Shown: positions 1-14,100, counted from the first letter of the stretch. The stretch: 64,000 nt of DNA from Centroberyx gerrardi (GCF_048128805.1 NC_135999.1:19277190-19341189); one strand, 5' to 3'. Notes: generated by a model not told the origin, from the letters alone. Made by a program: numbers and translations.

Positions 1-3000
1 TTATCTAGGGAGGGTGACCGCACCAAGATTTTGGCCGAATACACTTCCATGAATGGGGAGATTGCAGAATTCCCCTTGGTTGTCAGGTCTTCCCATGATG
101 GCTACCTGGAGTGTGTGGCCAGAGCGCAGAACAACACTCTCATACAGCCCACCGTCAGCGACAGACACTATCTCAAAGTGGTTGGTGAGTGTCTGTATTA
201 CCAGGATACTTGTACATGACTCCTCTATTGCAGCAAAATCAAACACTGTGGGCACATATCTTTCTTGTTAAAGGTCCAGTGCAATGAGAATCACATTTCC
301 CAATCTCTTGGTATTGTTTTAACGAAGAGAAAGTTGATGTAAAGTTACCCAAAATATTGTAACTGTCAATATTGTAGAAAATTGGCCAACACACTTTGAG
401 AAACTCTCCCTCTAGTTGTCAACAAAATCAGACTGTTTTAATAATCGTGACGCAGTTCAGAACAGAGCTATGCGCTGTTTTCTGGGTGTGCATAAAATGG
501 CCCCAAAACTTGCAGTATGTGGTGACATGGGATGGGAGCCATGTGAAGTGCGGCATAAGTGTGACATGTTGCGACTGTGGAATAGATTAATCAAAATGCC
601 CGATAAGAGACTTACCAAACAAATTTTCTATTGGGATTTTTCAAATAATTATTCTTGGGCAAGGGAGCTTGCAAAAATATTTGATAAGGCAGGTCTCCAA
701 TATATATATAGAAATAAATTATCTTGTAGTGTTAGTCAAATTAAAACAATAGCCTACTATTTGAAAATTATAAACAGAAGTGGTTTGGTTTTATGTAAAC
801 CAAAATTGAGAACGTACAGTCTGATTAAGTGTATTTACCATCCAGAGCACTATGTCACCCTTAACCTGACCAGAGCACAGAGCTCTGTCTGTGCCCGGTT
901 GAGATGTGGTATCTTGCCTCTGGCGGTGGAAACCGGACGCTTCCACTCAATTCCAGAGGAGAATAGAAAATGTCACATGTGTGATCTGGGAGAGGTCGAA
1001 AATGAAATGCACTTTTTGTTCTATTGTTCATTATATCACAATCTTAGATATAGGCTTTTCCGTAAAATGTCTGCAGAATGTCCTGATTTGTTTTCTATGT
1101 CTGATGAATGTAGACTTCAGTACCTGTTTACAGACAAAGTTTCACCTAGCCCAGTTTGTGTTAAATGCCTACCAACAGCGTAGGAAGGCGCTTTATGTTT
1201 GATGTGTTAAAGGCACAGTCTGTGCCTCAGTCAGATGTGCCTAACTTATGTTTTATAGCTGTAATGCTAAGGAGCAGGATTGTGTTCATATTTGGTTTGA
1301 CATTGTTTGACATGTATGGAGGTGTATTATATTTGTTCTTTCGCTCTCACTATGTTATTGCTCTTGTTTGTTATGTTTGTAGTGTCTTGTAAGCCCATGC
1401 GGGCTGGGCACCTTTTGGTGCCTGACACTTAGAAAAGTTAGAAAAATGAATTACTTTACTTACTTACTTACTAATAATCCAATCTACCTCCTGGTGCATC
1501 TAGATTTTAATGAATGCTCTAATTGCTGCATTTGCCAAATCACCACATTTCCATTATGAATTGTTGAAGTTCCAGCACTGGAAATTTGCTCCTTAAAGAT
1601 AAAAAAAAATATTCATATGCAGGGAATAATACAATTAGACTGCTCTACAAGCTTTATCTGCCACTGCTATCAAAAACAGTTGGATTTACCAGTAATTTGA
1701 TGTTGAGGAAAGGAGCAGTACAATCACTTTTTATGGACCAACAAGTCACAAATTCAGAGTTAAGTGACACTAACACAAACTTGATTAGTTTGGTGTTGCT
1801 TAGCATGTTGACAGGGCCACACCTCTTCAACATACTGAGAATTGACTGAGCTTAGAGAAAATTACACTAAAGCAGTTAGAGCAAAATCAGTGAACCACCA
1901 AAAACAAGAAAGCAAGTAAAGAAAGTATGAGTGTCATTTTGGGAATAAGACTGTGACATCAGTCTGTTGCTGTGCCTGCCCTGCAGATCCTGTGAAAGGG
2001 GCAGAGGTTGTTGTCCAATCAGGTCCAGTGGAGTTCTATGGAGGGAAGACACTGGAGCTGCGCTGTGATGTGGCCGCTGGGACTCACGTCTCCTACAGCT
2101 GGCTGGTGAACGGCCGGCCTGTCTCTCCATCTCCTCTCCGCAACGCCGCACAGAACCAACTCTTCATCTACAGGTCAGTGGAATCTGCTTTACTCTGGTG
2201 CTTTTGTGTTGTTGATAGTGTAATATGTCAACAGCAAATGCCTGGTAAGTGTTTCTTTGGTCACATCACCAGATTAGGAAAAACTCCTGTGTCCTGTGTC
2301 ATTTTTTCCCCCATATACAACTCCAAGAATGTAACACTGTCTGAGAAACGTTCCACCTGTCATTCCACCTGTCACAGATAATTCTCTCGTCAATATCTGA
2401 AAGATTACAGGGACGTTACTGAAAAACAAGCTGTGTCACCCTTAGGACCACTCCTCAAGACAGTGGGTCCTACATGTGCGTCGCTACCAACCAACTGAAC
2501 GTGACACAGGTCTTCACCTCCAACAGCTCTGAAGTTCTGATCACAGTCACAGTCAAAGGTAAGCTGTCGAGTCTATTGAATACACTGTCAAAATCAAATT
2601 TTAGATATATAACGTGGTTGATTTTGAATAAAGGTCAATGAAATAACCTCCTTGTGTGTCCTGTTCACTGTGTTTTCCCTCAGAGTCGGTGTCAAATCCT
2701 GATATCTCCTTCACCGTGTTGAAGGAGGCCACCCAGGACTATTATGCCTTGGTCACCTGTCGGTCAACAAGGGGGACTCCGCCCATCACCTTTTCGCTCT
2801 ACAACAGGACAGAATTTGTCACCAATAAGACGGTGGAGGAGCGAAACACCGCATTCATGATCCCAGTGGTTTTGGGCCGGCACCTGGGTTGGCTCCAGTG
2901 CCAGGCAGATAACGGAGACCAGATTGCGTACAGTCCATGGATGCCCTTAGAAGTTGGTATGTGCATCGTGTGAGTCTGTAGACATTAAACATTATGATAC

Positions 3001-6000
3001 ACTGTGCGTTCATCCGGGACTTCCAAGTCGCTTTAAACAGCGCTGCATTCATGTGCTATTTTCTTGGAAAAACAAACCCGGCAGACATACAACAAACAAA
3101 CATGGACGTCCTGCATTTTAAAAAGCTAATTTGATGAACTTCAGTCAAACAAATGTTAGGTTACTCTGGCTAACAACCAGGTGCGTGTTTATGTGCCTTG
3201 TTGGGAAGGTTAAAGGTCACCATTGTGTCATAACTCGGAAACTCGGGTAGCAAAATTTTCTCTGAGTTTACGACTTAATCATCTGACTTTGGAGGGTGTT
3301 TCCAAGTAGGAAATTCATTTTTCCAATACATCCAATAGCACATGAACGCACAAACAGACAAGCTCGCTCATCAGCATATCTATTTGTTGTATTCCATCTC
3401 TGTCTGTCCATCTGTCTACTGTGTCTGTCTTCAACGGATGCTTCCACAATATCCCCAACAGTGCCGGTTGGCGGGCCTGTGACGATGCGTTACGACTATG
3501 ACGTTGGAGAAAACTTTGCTGTGATCGGCGAGGTGAGGTTCTACTGCAAGTCGGCAAAGGGATCACATCCGCGGTACCAGTGGTTCTTCAACAAAACCCT
3601 TCTAGCGGGCCGGGGAACCTTCTACCGAGTGGTCCACCAGCCTCCGGACCAGTCCATACTCTTCCTCACTGTAGGGAGGAGCAGCGCTGGGACGTACCAC
3701 TGTGAAGTGTCAGACAGCTTTGACAAAACCACTGTGATAAGGAGTGAGAAGCGGTACTTAGATAAAGAAGGTACTGCTGATCTGTTACTAACTATGTTTT
3801 ATGGTGCAAATGTTTGTAACGTGATCGTTTTTGTTTCATCTCTTCTTCCTCCTCTTCCTCCAGTGCTGAATCGTCTCCCCATCTCGGTGGTGGCGGTTGT
3901 CTTTGGCTGTTTCATCTTCCTGGTTTCCATGGTCTCCATTTGTTGTTGTATCGGAGTGGTGTTCAGTGAGTTCATAACTTCTCCATTACTTGGTCTAGGA
4001 ACAGCATAGGGTCAGATACATACCAGCTCCGGGTTTGCTGCTCTGTAACTGACGCTGCGTTCTCATTTCCCTGTGGAGGGAGAGGAAGAGGAAAGGGGAT
4101 CAATTAAATATTTTGTTGTTATACAATTCCTCCCTGTTTTATCTGGTGTTTTATCTGGTGTATCTCCCTCCTTTGCTACTCACTGATTCTCTTTTCTATT
4201 GACCTCTGCACCTTGATGTGAACTACAACCTTGTTTTCTCCTCTTTCAGGGCGAAGGCAGTATGGAGAGAAGTCTCTGTAAGTTGTTTGTCAAATTAATT
4301 GTGATACTTAGGTATAATTACCATAAACCACGGTCAAGGCAATTGCTAGCCTCTATGTCACCCCAGTAGTATTGTTAGTGTTGGTGTTTCTCAACATTAA
4401 GACCACATTTCCCATAAACCCAGCTGCTTCCTGACACAAAGAGGATGTTGCTACTTGTCCTTATCTTCAGTCAGGTTTTCTCTTTCACTTTACTGAACAA
4501 GATAAACATGTTGGAACTCAATTTTCCCTCTGCCTTTCACTCGTTCCACCATCTGCCATAGCGAGGAACTCTGAAAGCTTTACCTCCGTCTGCACTGGAA
4601 GAACAGCGCCCTCTTCCTGTTTTGTGCCCTAAAGCAGTCCAACAGATTTCCTGAAAACGCGACCTGCTGGCACACAATGTAAAATGCAGTGTAGAGGCCG
4701 ATAGAGGCTGTCAATTTCCTCAGCAATGGTGTTGTTTATTTACAGTAATTATACTAATGTCTCAAAATTAATGTGGTAATGATTTATTGACATTAAAATG
4801 CTACACATTGCACGTTTGAAGGAGCATTAAGTAATCTATGACCTCTATTGGTCACCAAAGAATTGCAACAACATCAACCGGTTTCTGGTGAATCTTAGCA
4901 GTGGCCTGTAATTGACACAAATAATAAAGTCAGCTTTTCACAATAAAGACGAATAAGCTAGCTAATTAGAGCAGGGATCCATGAGAAACGTCTAGTGAAG
5001 AGGTAATAAATCACTATGCAAAATACTTCAATAATAATACTGCTTTGTCATTGCATTTTTTGGCTTGAGAACGAAATGTCTTGCAACACAATTTGCTCGC
5101 TCCATCCTCCATCACTGAGCAGTTGAAAATAAAGTGGGGAGGAGATTGGGAGTGTCTTGATAGGCGGGAAACTTTTGTTCCAAGACAGAGTTCGGGCAAG
5201 TGGCCAAAACCACGGGTGAATTTTGAAGCCAATAAGGAAGTAGCTGAAAGCTGCAGTTCCTCTAATGTCCGCTAGAGTCGGCTCCAAAAAGACTCCAAAG
5301 CCAGCCCAACTCCATTCAAGTCAATGGGACCAGAGCCCAACTTCTCACTCAAAATATAAAGTCAAGACATTTTTTTGACAAGATATTATGGTCTCAGTAG
5401 CTAATTTTACTTCTTCTAATATGTATCGTATGGCAATTTTCAAAATAATTGCGTCATTAACGGGATATAACGGTTATAAAACGGGTAGTTTTCCAAGTGA
5501 TTGACAGGTTGCCTGTCCAGTGATCGACAGGTCGGTGATTACGGACCAATAGCAGCGCGGCGCTGTGGGAAACCCCCGGCTTCGCTCTGGCTGCGGCTCC
5601 AAAAAATGTCAACATGGCGGCGCTCATACACCCCAACTTTTGTCGTCAAAATGGACCTTGAGAAACCTATGGGTGACGTCACACTCACTACGTCCATCTT
5701 TTTTTACAGTCTATGAGTTTTGGCCAGAAAGTGAGATTTGAAAGACAGAAATCTCAGCATCTGGCAAAGTAATCGCTGACTCATCGGTATTGATCAACAA
5801 CCCTATCAAACCTCAGACCAAATATTATAGTCATTTTATGCTATGGGAAAGTAAAAATCTTACTGATTGAACCTTTAACAAATCTCAGTGTCCAAACTGC
5901 TGTGTTTTGCTTGCTCCTAACCAGCTGAATATGTGAGTCCTCCCTGTTCTCTGCTCTCTCAGGTGGGACCTGGAGATGGAACACGTGGTCGTCGCTTATG

Positions 6001-6444
6001 ACGACAAGCTGGTGGGTCAATACTCCTATATCTCCATCATTCAAGCCCATGTATTCCATAAAGACTCACTTCATCCCTACTGCTACATTTCTGTACAAGT
6101 TCACAAGTAGGCCTACATTGTAGCTTATTATTCTATCATCATTATACTTTACCATAACACAGAGTCTTTTCTACCATCTTTCATTCTCTTAGGATTTGGA
6201 AGAGTACAGAGAGGAAGCTGATGTGGTGAAGGCAGCCAGAATAGATGAATCTGATCAGGTAGGTCAATGGGCAAATTAATGAATAAATCAATCAAGTAAG
6301 CCAGCAATCAGTCAAACTGAGTCTCTCTGTCATTCCTCCTTCTGTCTTGTCGTCCCACAGGAGTCTGAAGCCTCCACAGACGAGTGGCCGCAGATTGCGG
6401 AGGAGAAGAAGACGCTGGAAGATGAACCAGTCGAGGAGCCTTGA
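1..6444 (+). CDS. Ig-superfamily type I membrane receptor, 3' part (FCRL/PECAM-like), 10 exons visible
   Basis: Visible exons, all in phase: 1-184, 1987-2173, 2446-2558, 2684-2956, 3462-3770, 3864-3965, 4250-4277, 5963-6011, 6193-6258, 6361-6444 (TGA). The exons encode the end of one Ig-like domain (LECVARAQNN), one complete domain split over two exons (LRCDVAAG...GSYMCVATN), two single-exon domains (LVTCRS...LQCQADN and VRFYCKS...GTYHCEVSD), then a hydrophobic membrane segment (VVAVVFGCFIFLVSMVSICCC) and an acidic tail of about 75 residues. One Ig domain per phase-1 exon is the classic layout of this superfamily. Several N-glycosylation sites are visible. The tail has YDDKL and EEYREE but no clear ITIM (V/I/LxYxxL/V) or ITAM. 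It probably acts as a cell-surface adhesion or immune receptor. I cannot name the orthologue: an Fc-receptor-like or PECAM-like protein is the best guess. The signal peptide and N-terminal domains lie left of the window. Confidence 0.8.
420..1475 (+). mobile_element. LINE (non-LTR retrotransposon) 3' fragment in an intron
   Basis: A 255-codon frame (416-1183) shows the carboxy end of a LINE reverse-transcriptase polyprotein. It has a basic, tryptophan-rich stretch (QNRAMRCFLGVHKMAP), the segment RLRCGILPLAVETGRF, and a cysteine-histidine knuckle (CHMCDLGEVENEMHFLFYC) typical of the zinc-binding tail after the RT domain. A single frameshift near 1140-1160 moves the true end (FVLNAYQQRRKALYV) into the next frame, stopping near 1202. 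The fragment ends in a short (TTAC)n tail at about 1450-1471, as expected for target-primed insertion. The RT catalytic domain and 5' half are missing, so the copy is dead. It lies inside the intron between the first two visible Ig-receptor exons. The exact clade is not certain. Confidence 0.78.
5230..5716. repeat. Fish interspersed repeat (MITE-like)
   Basis: Sequence from about 5230 to 5716 carries wording I recognise as common in teleost genomes: 'gactccaaagccagcccaac' near the left, and a right end of the type 'gtgacgtcac ... ctacgtccatctttttttacagtctatg'. It lies in the receptor intron between exons 4250-4277 and 5963-6011. I did not find a clean matching left terminus, so the left edge is approximate and the class unproven. 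Confidence 0.5.
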
Positions 6445-7692
6445 GGGGTCGCCCTGTCTGCTCGATTAAAACAGACTGTTGTGGATTTTTAAAGAAATAT
6501 GAGATATCTGTTCATGATGCTCTGTGCTGTTTGTATGAGCCAGTTTAATTACGGTATTTGAATTTGAAGAGCTTTGTTCCAAAATGAGATAGCCACCATT
6601 TAAAAAATGACACCCACTCTCCCATATTGACTGCTATCTTGAAAGTTAAGCACATTATGAGTTAGCGTTGAGGTTATGAGTCATTTTAAGATATTCCCTT
6701 ACAAAAAAGTAGTAAACATGAAGTGTATTTTTTTAAGTACACTTCAGTATAAAAAGTGTACTAACTTTGGTAAATCATTAATCTACTTTTAAGTGTACCT
6801 CTTTTTAGTTTATAAAAGTGTACTGTATACTTTAAGTTAACTTTATACTTCTATACTGAGGTTGACTCAAATGCACAAACACTAAAAGTATATTAAAATA
6901 TTTGAACTTCTTGTGACTTAATTGGACCACTTTTAAGTTTATGAAAGTATATTATATTAGTATAATTACTATCAGTGCTAGTAAGCCTCAGTATAGGTAC
7001 TATTCTCAGTACCTTTAGCAAAAGTGTAAATAAGTATTCAACAAGTGTAAGTATCATTAAAAGTAGCCTACAAGTGCAGGCCTAGATATACTCCTACTAT
7101 TCTCAAATGTACCTTTAGCATGTACAACAAAAGTAAAATAAAAGTATAGCCTACTATCTTATTTTTAGTTTTAAAGAAGCATACTACAGTGTACTAAATA
7201 CACTTTTTTTTTTAAGGATTTGCTTATAAAATAGTTCATTTTGTGAGGACTTTGAGGAGAAATATTGCCATGATGAATTTCAGGAAACAATTTTGTAATG
7301 TTTTGTAATAAAACCATAAATTTCACTCTAAAACATTTGCGAGTGGTTCAAGGAAAGGCTGATTCTGAAATTATAACAGTCACACATTTAATATTTTTCC
7401 CTATGCGGACCACACGCGGACATAGAGCAAACCGGATCGCACGCAGCTCAGCTAAGCTCCGCCTATCTGACGCGCAGCAGCGGAGCGTCGCTGCCTGCAG
7501 AGGCGACGTCTCGCATGGGTGGATCTTGTCCTCGTCCAGCAAACTAAAGCAAAGCGAAAGGTGGTTGTGTCTTTACTTTGTCTGTCTAGTCAGGTCGGTT
7601 CAAGTCGCACTACGGAGAGCGCTGCTGGTCGCCGTGTGACTCCGCAGACAAGACAGGACAGGACAGGACCGGACCGGGTGAACAGGACAGAC
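6445..7692. other. Receptor 3' UTR, AT-rich MITE-like block, and syngr2 upstream region
   Basis: No gene is visible. An ATTAAA lies 20 bases after the receptor stop (6465-6470) and an AATAAA at about 7308. From about 6695 to 7220 the sequence is a dense series of AAGTGTACT/AGTACACTT words in both orientations. Its left edge (CCTTACAAAAAAGTA) and the reverse complement of its right edge (CCTTAAAAAAAAAAGTG) resemble each other, so this is probably a palindromic non-autonomous DNA element. From about 7420 to 7692 the composition becomes GC- and CpG-rich, fitting the syngr2 promoter and 5' UTR. Confidence 0.6.
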
Positions 7693-10600
7693 ATGGAGGA
7701 GACGGGCGGTGCAAGTGCGTACGGGGCTTCGCTCGCAGGAGGGGGCTTCGACTTCCAAAAGTTTATCCGACAACCGCAAACTATCGTGCGGTTCCTCAGC
7801 TGGGTGAGTGACCGTGGAAGCCGGATCGAAGAGTTGATCTGTTAACAGTATAGTAGCACACAGCGGTCAAAGGTTAAAAAGACGACGCGCCCAGTAAAAC
7901 GTCAGTATGGTGCGAACAGGTGGCGTGGTCCTGGTAACTCTCACCCCCTCCGGTCTCTGTAAAGGTGTTAAAAGATATTATTTTATTTGCTGCTAGAGGC
8001 TTATATCATACAAAACAACAGGCTACTGAGCAGCCTCTCCCAGGGGCGTCATGTTGCATGCAGCTGGTGTATGACAGCAGCTCGGTGACAGCACAGCTCA
8101 ACACTGCTGTTGTCAGAGGAAGAAAGACAAACTGCAAAACAAACGACTGAATCTCCGACCAAATACAGGCTATAATCTGTCTGTCTAGTATTATTTATGT
8201 TACAGTGTATTCCTCACACAATGTGGTAGCTGTGTTGGATTCAGCAGGAGAGCCATAACAATAAAACCAGACAAGAGGATTATTTTAATGTCCCTTATTC
8301 AGTGTAAAACCAGTTGAACTGCTATTTTCTGTTTTTTCAAATAGATAGAAGACTGGAAGGTTGTTTGTCTTTTATTAGAGAGAGAGAGGCTTACACACAG
8401 AAGCATGTTTTCGTATGCACAGATAGAGGGGAATTCATATAAAACGGAAAGTTTTGGGAAGTCCTTATGCGCTGCTGCTCACCTGTTGCTAGGCAAATCT
8501 TGAGGGACAGATTTGTTTTTGTGGTTGGGACAGACTGCTCTGGAAACTCCAAAATGAATGTCAACCAGACAGGATTCACAGTACAGTAACCCTTACCATG
8601 GTGACGGCTCGGGACGAGTGAGGGCACAGATTTAGGTTCAGGTTTAATCATTTTATCTGTCTTTGACCATCTCAATAAAATGAACATGGATGTGAGGATT
8701 CAGATTTTTTTCAGTATTCTAGGTTTTTGACATTTGTTATTGGAGATGTTTTGCTTTCATGTTTCCATCTCCTTTTGTCCTCCTGGTGACATCCTAAAGT
8801 GCCAAACAGGCCCGAATCCTGGATTACTGAGACTGAGTTTGATTTGATCCACTTGGTTCATGAAGTCTAAACTGATGTGTGTAGATAACTAGGAATCACA
8901 CAGACTGCCATGGAGTGAGAAAACACACAACTATAAACCTGGCTGAACCTGGTCGTGTAAATACAGTAGTGCGGCAGATGAGGATTAAGGACAGAATGTG
9001 CCCTTGGTTGCCATAACCCTGCAGTGTTTATGTGTTTGTTTTTGTGTGTGGGGGAAGACGTGTGAGAGAGATTATGTGTGTGTGTGTGTCACTAGTAAAC
9101 AGGGGCTGATGGGTAGGTAAGGTGATACCTCTCCCCCTCTGACCCCCTCTTTTACTCTCCTGGTGAATGTGTGCCAATGATCTGTTGCTCTCTCTCTTTC
9201 TCTTACACACACACACAAACACACACAAACAAACAAACAAACAAACAAACACACACACTCGGGGCAGCTGTCCTCAACTGGTTTTGAATTGGGACCCCAC
9301 TTTGACCTTGTCTTTGACTCCCAGTTTGCAACTTTTGACTCTCAAATCTCATCTCTTTCCTATCAACTGCAAAGTATTATAGTAAAAATCAACCCCAAAT
9401 CCACACCAGATGTGTCTCTGGTGATTTCTATTTTAATTTTTTATTTTATTGAGTCATTCATATAATTGCATTGTAGCAATTTCATCTGAAACTTGGCTTT
9501 AGAGGGCAGAAAACACCCAGACAAAATATGAAGCAAGAGTGGAGTCTTTGCTCTGTAACTCTGCCTACAGTTCCCATAATGCACCATACCTGCTCTACTC
9601 TTACAGAGGTACAACGGAAGGCTACACACAGTGAATCTTGGAAATTAAAGATCTTGAATGATATCAATATATCCTGACTTGAAACTCCAAAATACAAACG
9701 CGAACCGGATCATTTTCTTTAGCTGCACTGGATTCATTATTAAGGAAATACAATATTGAGGAGGAGGGTGAAACTCATCTCTGCTCTATCAACCTGAATA
9801 TATGCAGCCGGGCGTCTTTTTGAAACCTCACTATCTTACAAGCAGCTCATGCAGAAGAATAGGTTATGCTCAGTTGCACACATGTTTACTCAGAGCCGTC
9901 ACCACGACAACATGACCCAAAGCCGCATTATGTATTGGATATAATTTTTGTTTTTATTGGAATTTCGGTCATCTGTTTGACCTTTTCACTCACTCAGTAT
10001 TTCCATGAATTGTCCCCCCCCCCCACACACACACTTTCCATCTTTCAGTCCTTCTACAGAAACACCCGTCTGTCGCTCTTAACAGTCTCACTCTCTCACT
10101 TCTCAGTTGTATTATGGAAATCCCCATATTCACTTCTCCTAATCTCTCCTTTCTTTTCCTCTACTCACTCTCACTTTCTCTCTCTCCTGTCTCTTCATAT
10201 CAGTGGGATTAAGGTCTCTCTCTCTCTTTCTCTCTCTGCCCCCCCCTCACCTCGTCCTTCTTCCCAGCCGTTACACTCTCTCTTTCTCTTCCGCCCAGGC
10301 TCGTTGCGTACGTTGTTAGGGAGCTGGTGGCATCTCTCGAGTCACATGGCAGGCAGCTGCACTCAGAAGTAGGTCACATGGTTAGGTGGGTAACCAGAGC
10401 AGACACTAATGACAGACCGCAGGACGGCCAGTGGAGCCAGGCAACAGTGAGCGCTCTTCACTTCAAGACATGAGAACAAAAGAGCTTTGGGGTATTTCAG
10501 CCACCCAGTCAAAAAGAATGATTTGTAAATAAATGTAATAATAGCACAATTCTTCTGAATAATTTGTAAAAGTAAACTTGTCTTGTAGCCATATTTATCA

Positions 10601-11085
10601 AGGATATCTCATTGTGAACAACACTTGATAAGTTATTTCATTAGATTATTTCAGCATTATCTGGCTAATTGTGTAACCTAACTCACCAGGCTGCCTGATT
10701 GTCTTTTGTTGTTTTATGCGCTTTTGTTTGTTTGCTTATTCAGCTGGAGTAAATGTTTACCTTTTGCATCTAAGGTGCTTTTAGTATCTTTATTTTGGTT
10801 TATTCTGGGCCATTTTTGGAAGACCTTTCCCCACTGTTTCTCTGAAAAACCCACGGACTTCCAGGCAGAGTTACAGAGCAAAGACTCCACCCCACTCCAC
10901 TCACAAATAAAATTGAAATAGAAATCACCAGAGACACATCTGGTGTGGATTTGGGGTTTATTTCCACTGTAATACTTTGCAGTTTATAGGAAAGAGTTGA
11001 GATTTGAGAGTCAAAAGTTGAGAGTTCGGAGTCAAAGACAAGGTCAAACTGGGGTCCCAATTCAAAACCAGTTGAGGACAGCTGC

Positions 11086-11131
<46 letters not shown>

Positions 11132-14100
11132 AAACTCATGTTTCAGCTTAGTAAAAGCAGTTTCTACTGGCGTCTTTGTAAATCATTGGATGGATGGATG
11201 GATGGAAGAACAGAAGGAACCCTACTCTACAGACAATGCACTTTTCCCTCTCTCTCTCTTTACTCATTTGTTTTTAATCACCATCTTCTTCCCTCTGTAT
11301 GTCGCTTCAGATCTTTGCCATAGTGGTGTTTGCCTGCATCACGACGGAGGGATATGTGAACCCCATCCACAGCTCCGAGGCAAAGTGCATCTTCAACCAG
11401 AATGACTCGGCGTGTCAGTACGCCGTGAGCATCGGGGTGATCGCCTTCCTGGCCTGCGTGGCCTTCCTCGTGTTGGACGCCTACTTGCCTCTCATGAGCA
11501 ACGCACAGGAAAGGAAATACGCTGTCATGGCTGACCTGGGATTCTCAGGTGAGCAGGAGCTTAAAGTCGCAACGAAGCGGCATTTTGAAAGTATCTTGCT
11601 TCCTTAATTTGATGTATTTCCGGTTGAAACAGGACGTTTGGGGCGGGACAGAACGCAAGGAGGGATCATTCAAAACTGTAAACCAATGGGATATCAGTTA
11701 GGGAGAGTAAGGCAGTTTTATTTGACGGGAAAGGTGGAGGGGCGGAGAGTTTTTATGTAGCCCTCCGGGTACATGATGAAGTCATCACTAAAGATTTTCT
11801 GTTTTCCATGAAGTGAAAGTAATGAGATTTTGATAAAACAAAAAACAAAAAATACAATAAAATATATTTTTTGTCATTTTCTCAGGCATAAATTGTCAAA
11901 TAGGTGTATGGTATGATAGAATGAGCTGAACAGCCAAAAGTCATTTTCATTTCAGTGTGACTTTAAAGTGATTTCCAAGGTTTGGATTAGACTCCTACTG
12001 TAGGTCTGAATTAACTGAGCTGTTTGCATTAGAGTGCATTCATAGCACTGTAAGGTGCATATACAGCGAGGGTAAACCCAGTTCAACTCATGTTACTCTA
12101 CCCAGAATAGAGTTTCCCCATCCTTTTAGGCTGACATAAATCTTTATTATATAAATGTTTGTTATACACCAGAGTAAGTAGTCTGAAACTGATGAAAGTT
12201 ATGTGAAGATTGGGTCTTTTAAGAAAAAAAAACCCATAAGTTAATGCTTTTCTGAACATATTTTTGATTTTTATGTCCTGCCACCATGGTACATTATGTT
12301 GTCATGGTGTCATGATAGAAACTTCATACTCACACCACAGGTTCCACCTATAGAGATGATCTGGTTAGATTTTGGATTGTTTTGCTGCATAAATTTGCAT
12401 TTTAATGAGGAAAAACTGATTTTCTTGGAACTACTATAACTCCTTAATGCTTTATGATACAGAGTTCAAATTAACACCACCCATGTGTTACGTGAAGACA
12501 GGTATGTTGACATAGACATATTTGCCAATTCATGCATTAATAGACCCTTTTCACATCGTCATGGTAACCGCTTCCATGCTGAGAAACCAGTGCATTACAA
12601 CTTCCTTTAGCAAGTTTCTTTTTGCGACTTATTGACAAACCGATCCAACAAAAGCAACAAAATTGTAATGGTTGCTAGCACTAGATACATAATGTAACAA
12701 ATAAAACATTTTGGGCAGGTTGTGGAGTGGTTTAGTGAAGGCCATAGCTGGTAATAGGAAGTTGTAATGCACCGGTTTCCCAATGCAGAAGCATTGAGAA
12801 ACAGAATGTGAAAAGGGCCTATTAGATTAATAAATGACCTCATTAGCATAACTGGTAGTGTTTAATATATCATGGTGATTATGGCGGACGTCAGGTGCCT
12901 CGCGGTGTTTATATTGGTGGTTGTTTTCCTCATGATGATAACTGACTGGAGGTTATAGTTTACTGGCTGTTATTGGTTTTAATGGTTATTTCGCTCTTCT
13001 AAATAGTTGATCCCTCCTTCTCAGTCCTTTCTTTTCTGTTTTATTTCCTTGTTTGAATGTGAACTCCCTTCACACAGGAAGCCTCACAGCTTTGGCTCAA
13101 TGTCTGACAGATCACAGCCTGTTTTTCCTGACATGGCATGTATTATTCATCATGTGGATGATGAGAAGGCAGTGGGGTGGAGGAGGAGGATGACATCAGA
13201 GTTCTGATGAAATTAAACATTCATCAGCTGTCCATAATACAGTTCAGTCAGCCATTCTTCAAGGGAACAAAGAAGTGGTTGGGGAACCACTGGAAAAAAA
13301 AAAAAGGCATTTCATCATTTGAGCAGATGGCGACACGAGCAGCCTTTTTGCTCTTTTGTCAATGTTTTTGTTCTTTTGTTTTTCACAGGAATTCACTGTA
13401 GCTTTTCATATCTGTGTTTTCAGCGGAGCACTTCTGATACCATTTCATACAGTGTGGAAAAACACATGAATCATTTGTCTGTGTGTTTGTGCATCTGTGT
13501 CCCTCTGTACGTTCTGCAGGGGTGTGGACCTTCCTGTGGTTTGTGTGTTTCTGCCTGTTGGCCAGTCAGTGGGGTCGTACACACGATGTCAGCGGTATCC
13601 CCGAGGACGCCGCGCGGGCCACTGTGGCCTTCTCGTTCTTCTCTATCGCCACCTGGGTGAGGAGGACTGCTGCTGCGTCCCGTGCGCAGACTCACTCAAA
13701 TCAACTTGGTTTTAGCTGTTCTCTTTGTCTAGTATGCGTAAGATGATTGTAGGCCCATCTTCCTCTCCTTGGTCTGCCAAGTGAATATCTACCATGTTAC
13801 TTCTAATGTAACACTACCAGATCATTGACTATGGTATTTTACAGTTATTTACTGATACTAATAGACTGATTGATGAAGTTAAGTGACTGTAACTAGCTTG
13901 ACATTTGTCCTCTTATCATCTTAACGTGCAGGGAATCCTAACCTACTTTGCCCTGGGTCGTTACCGCCGTGGCGTTGACGAAGTTGCCGTGCCAACCTAC
14001 GCTGAGCCCCCACCGGATCACCACACCCCCTACCCACCGACCTACGCCCCGACCTCCTACGCCCCCACTACCTACACCCCTACCACTTACTCGGTCTATC

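Noticed and set aside
5014-5287. Overlapping small frames in both strands
   Set aside because: Within or beside an interspersed repeat; no family resemblance.
9866-10372. 168-codon plus-strand frame in syngr2 intron 1
   Set aside because: Serine/leucine/proline low-complexity product of a TCTCTC-rich repeat zone; no domain, splice context or start signal.
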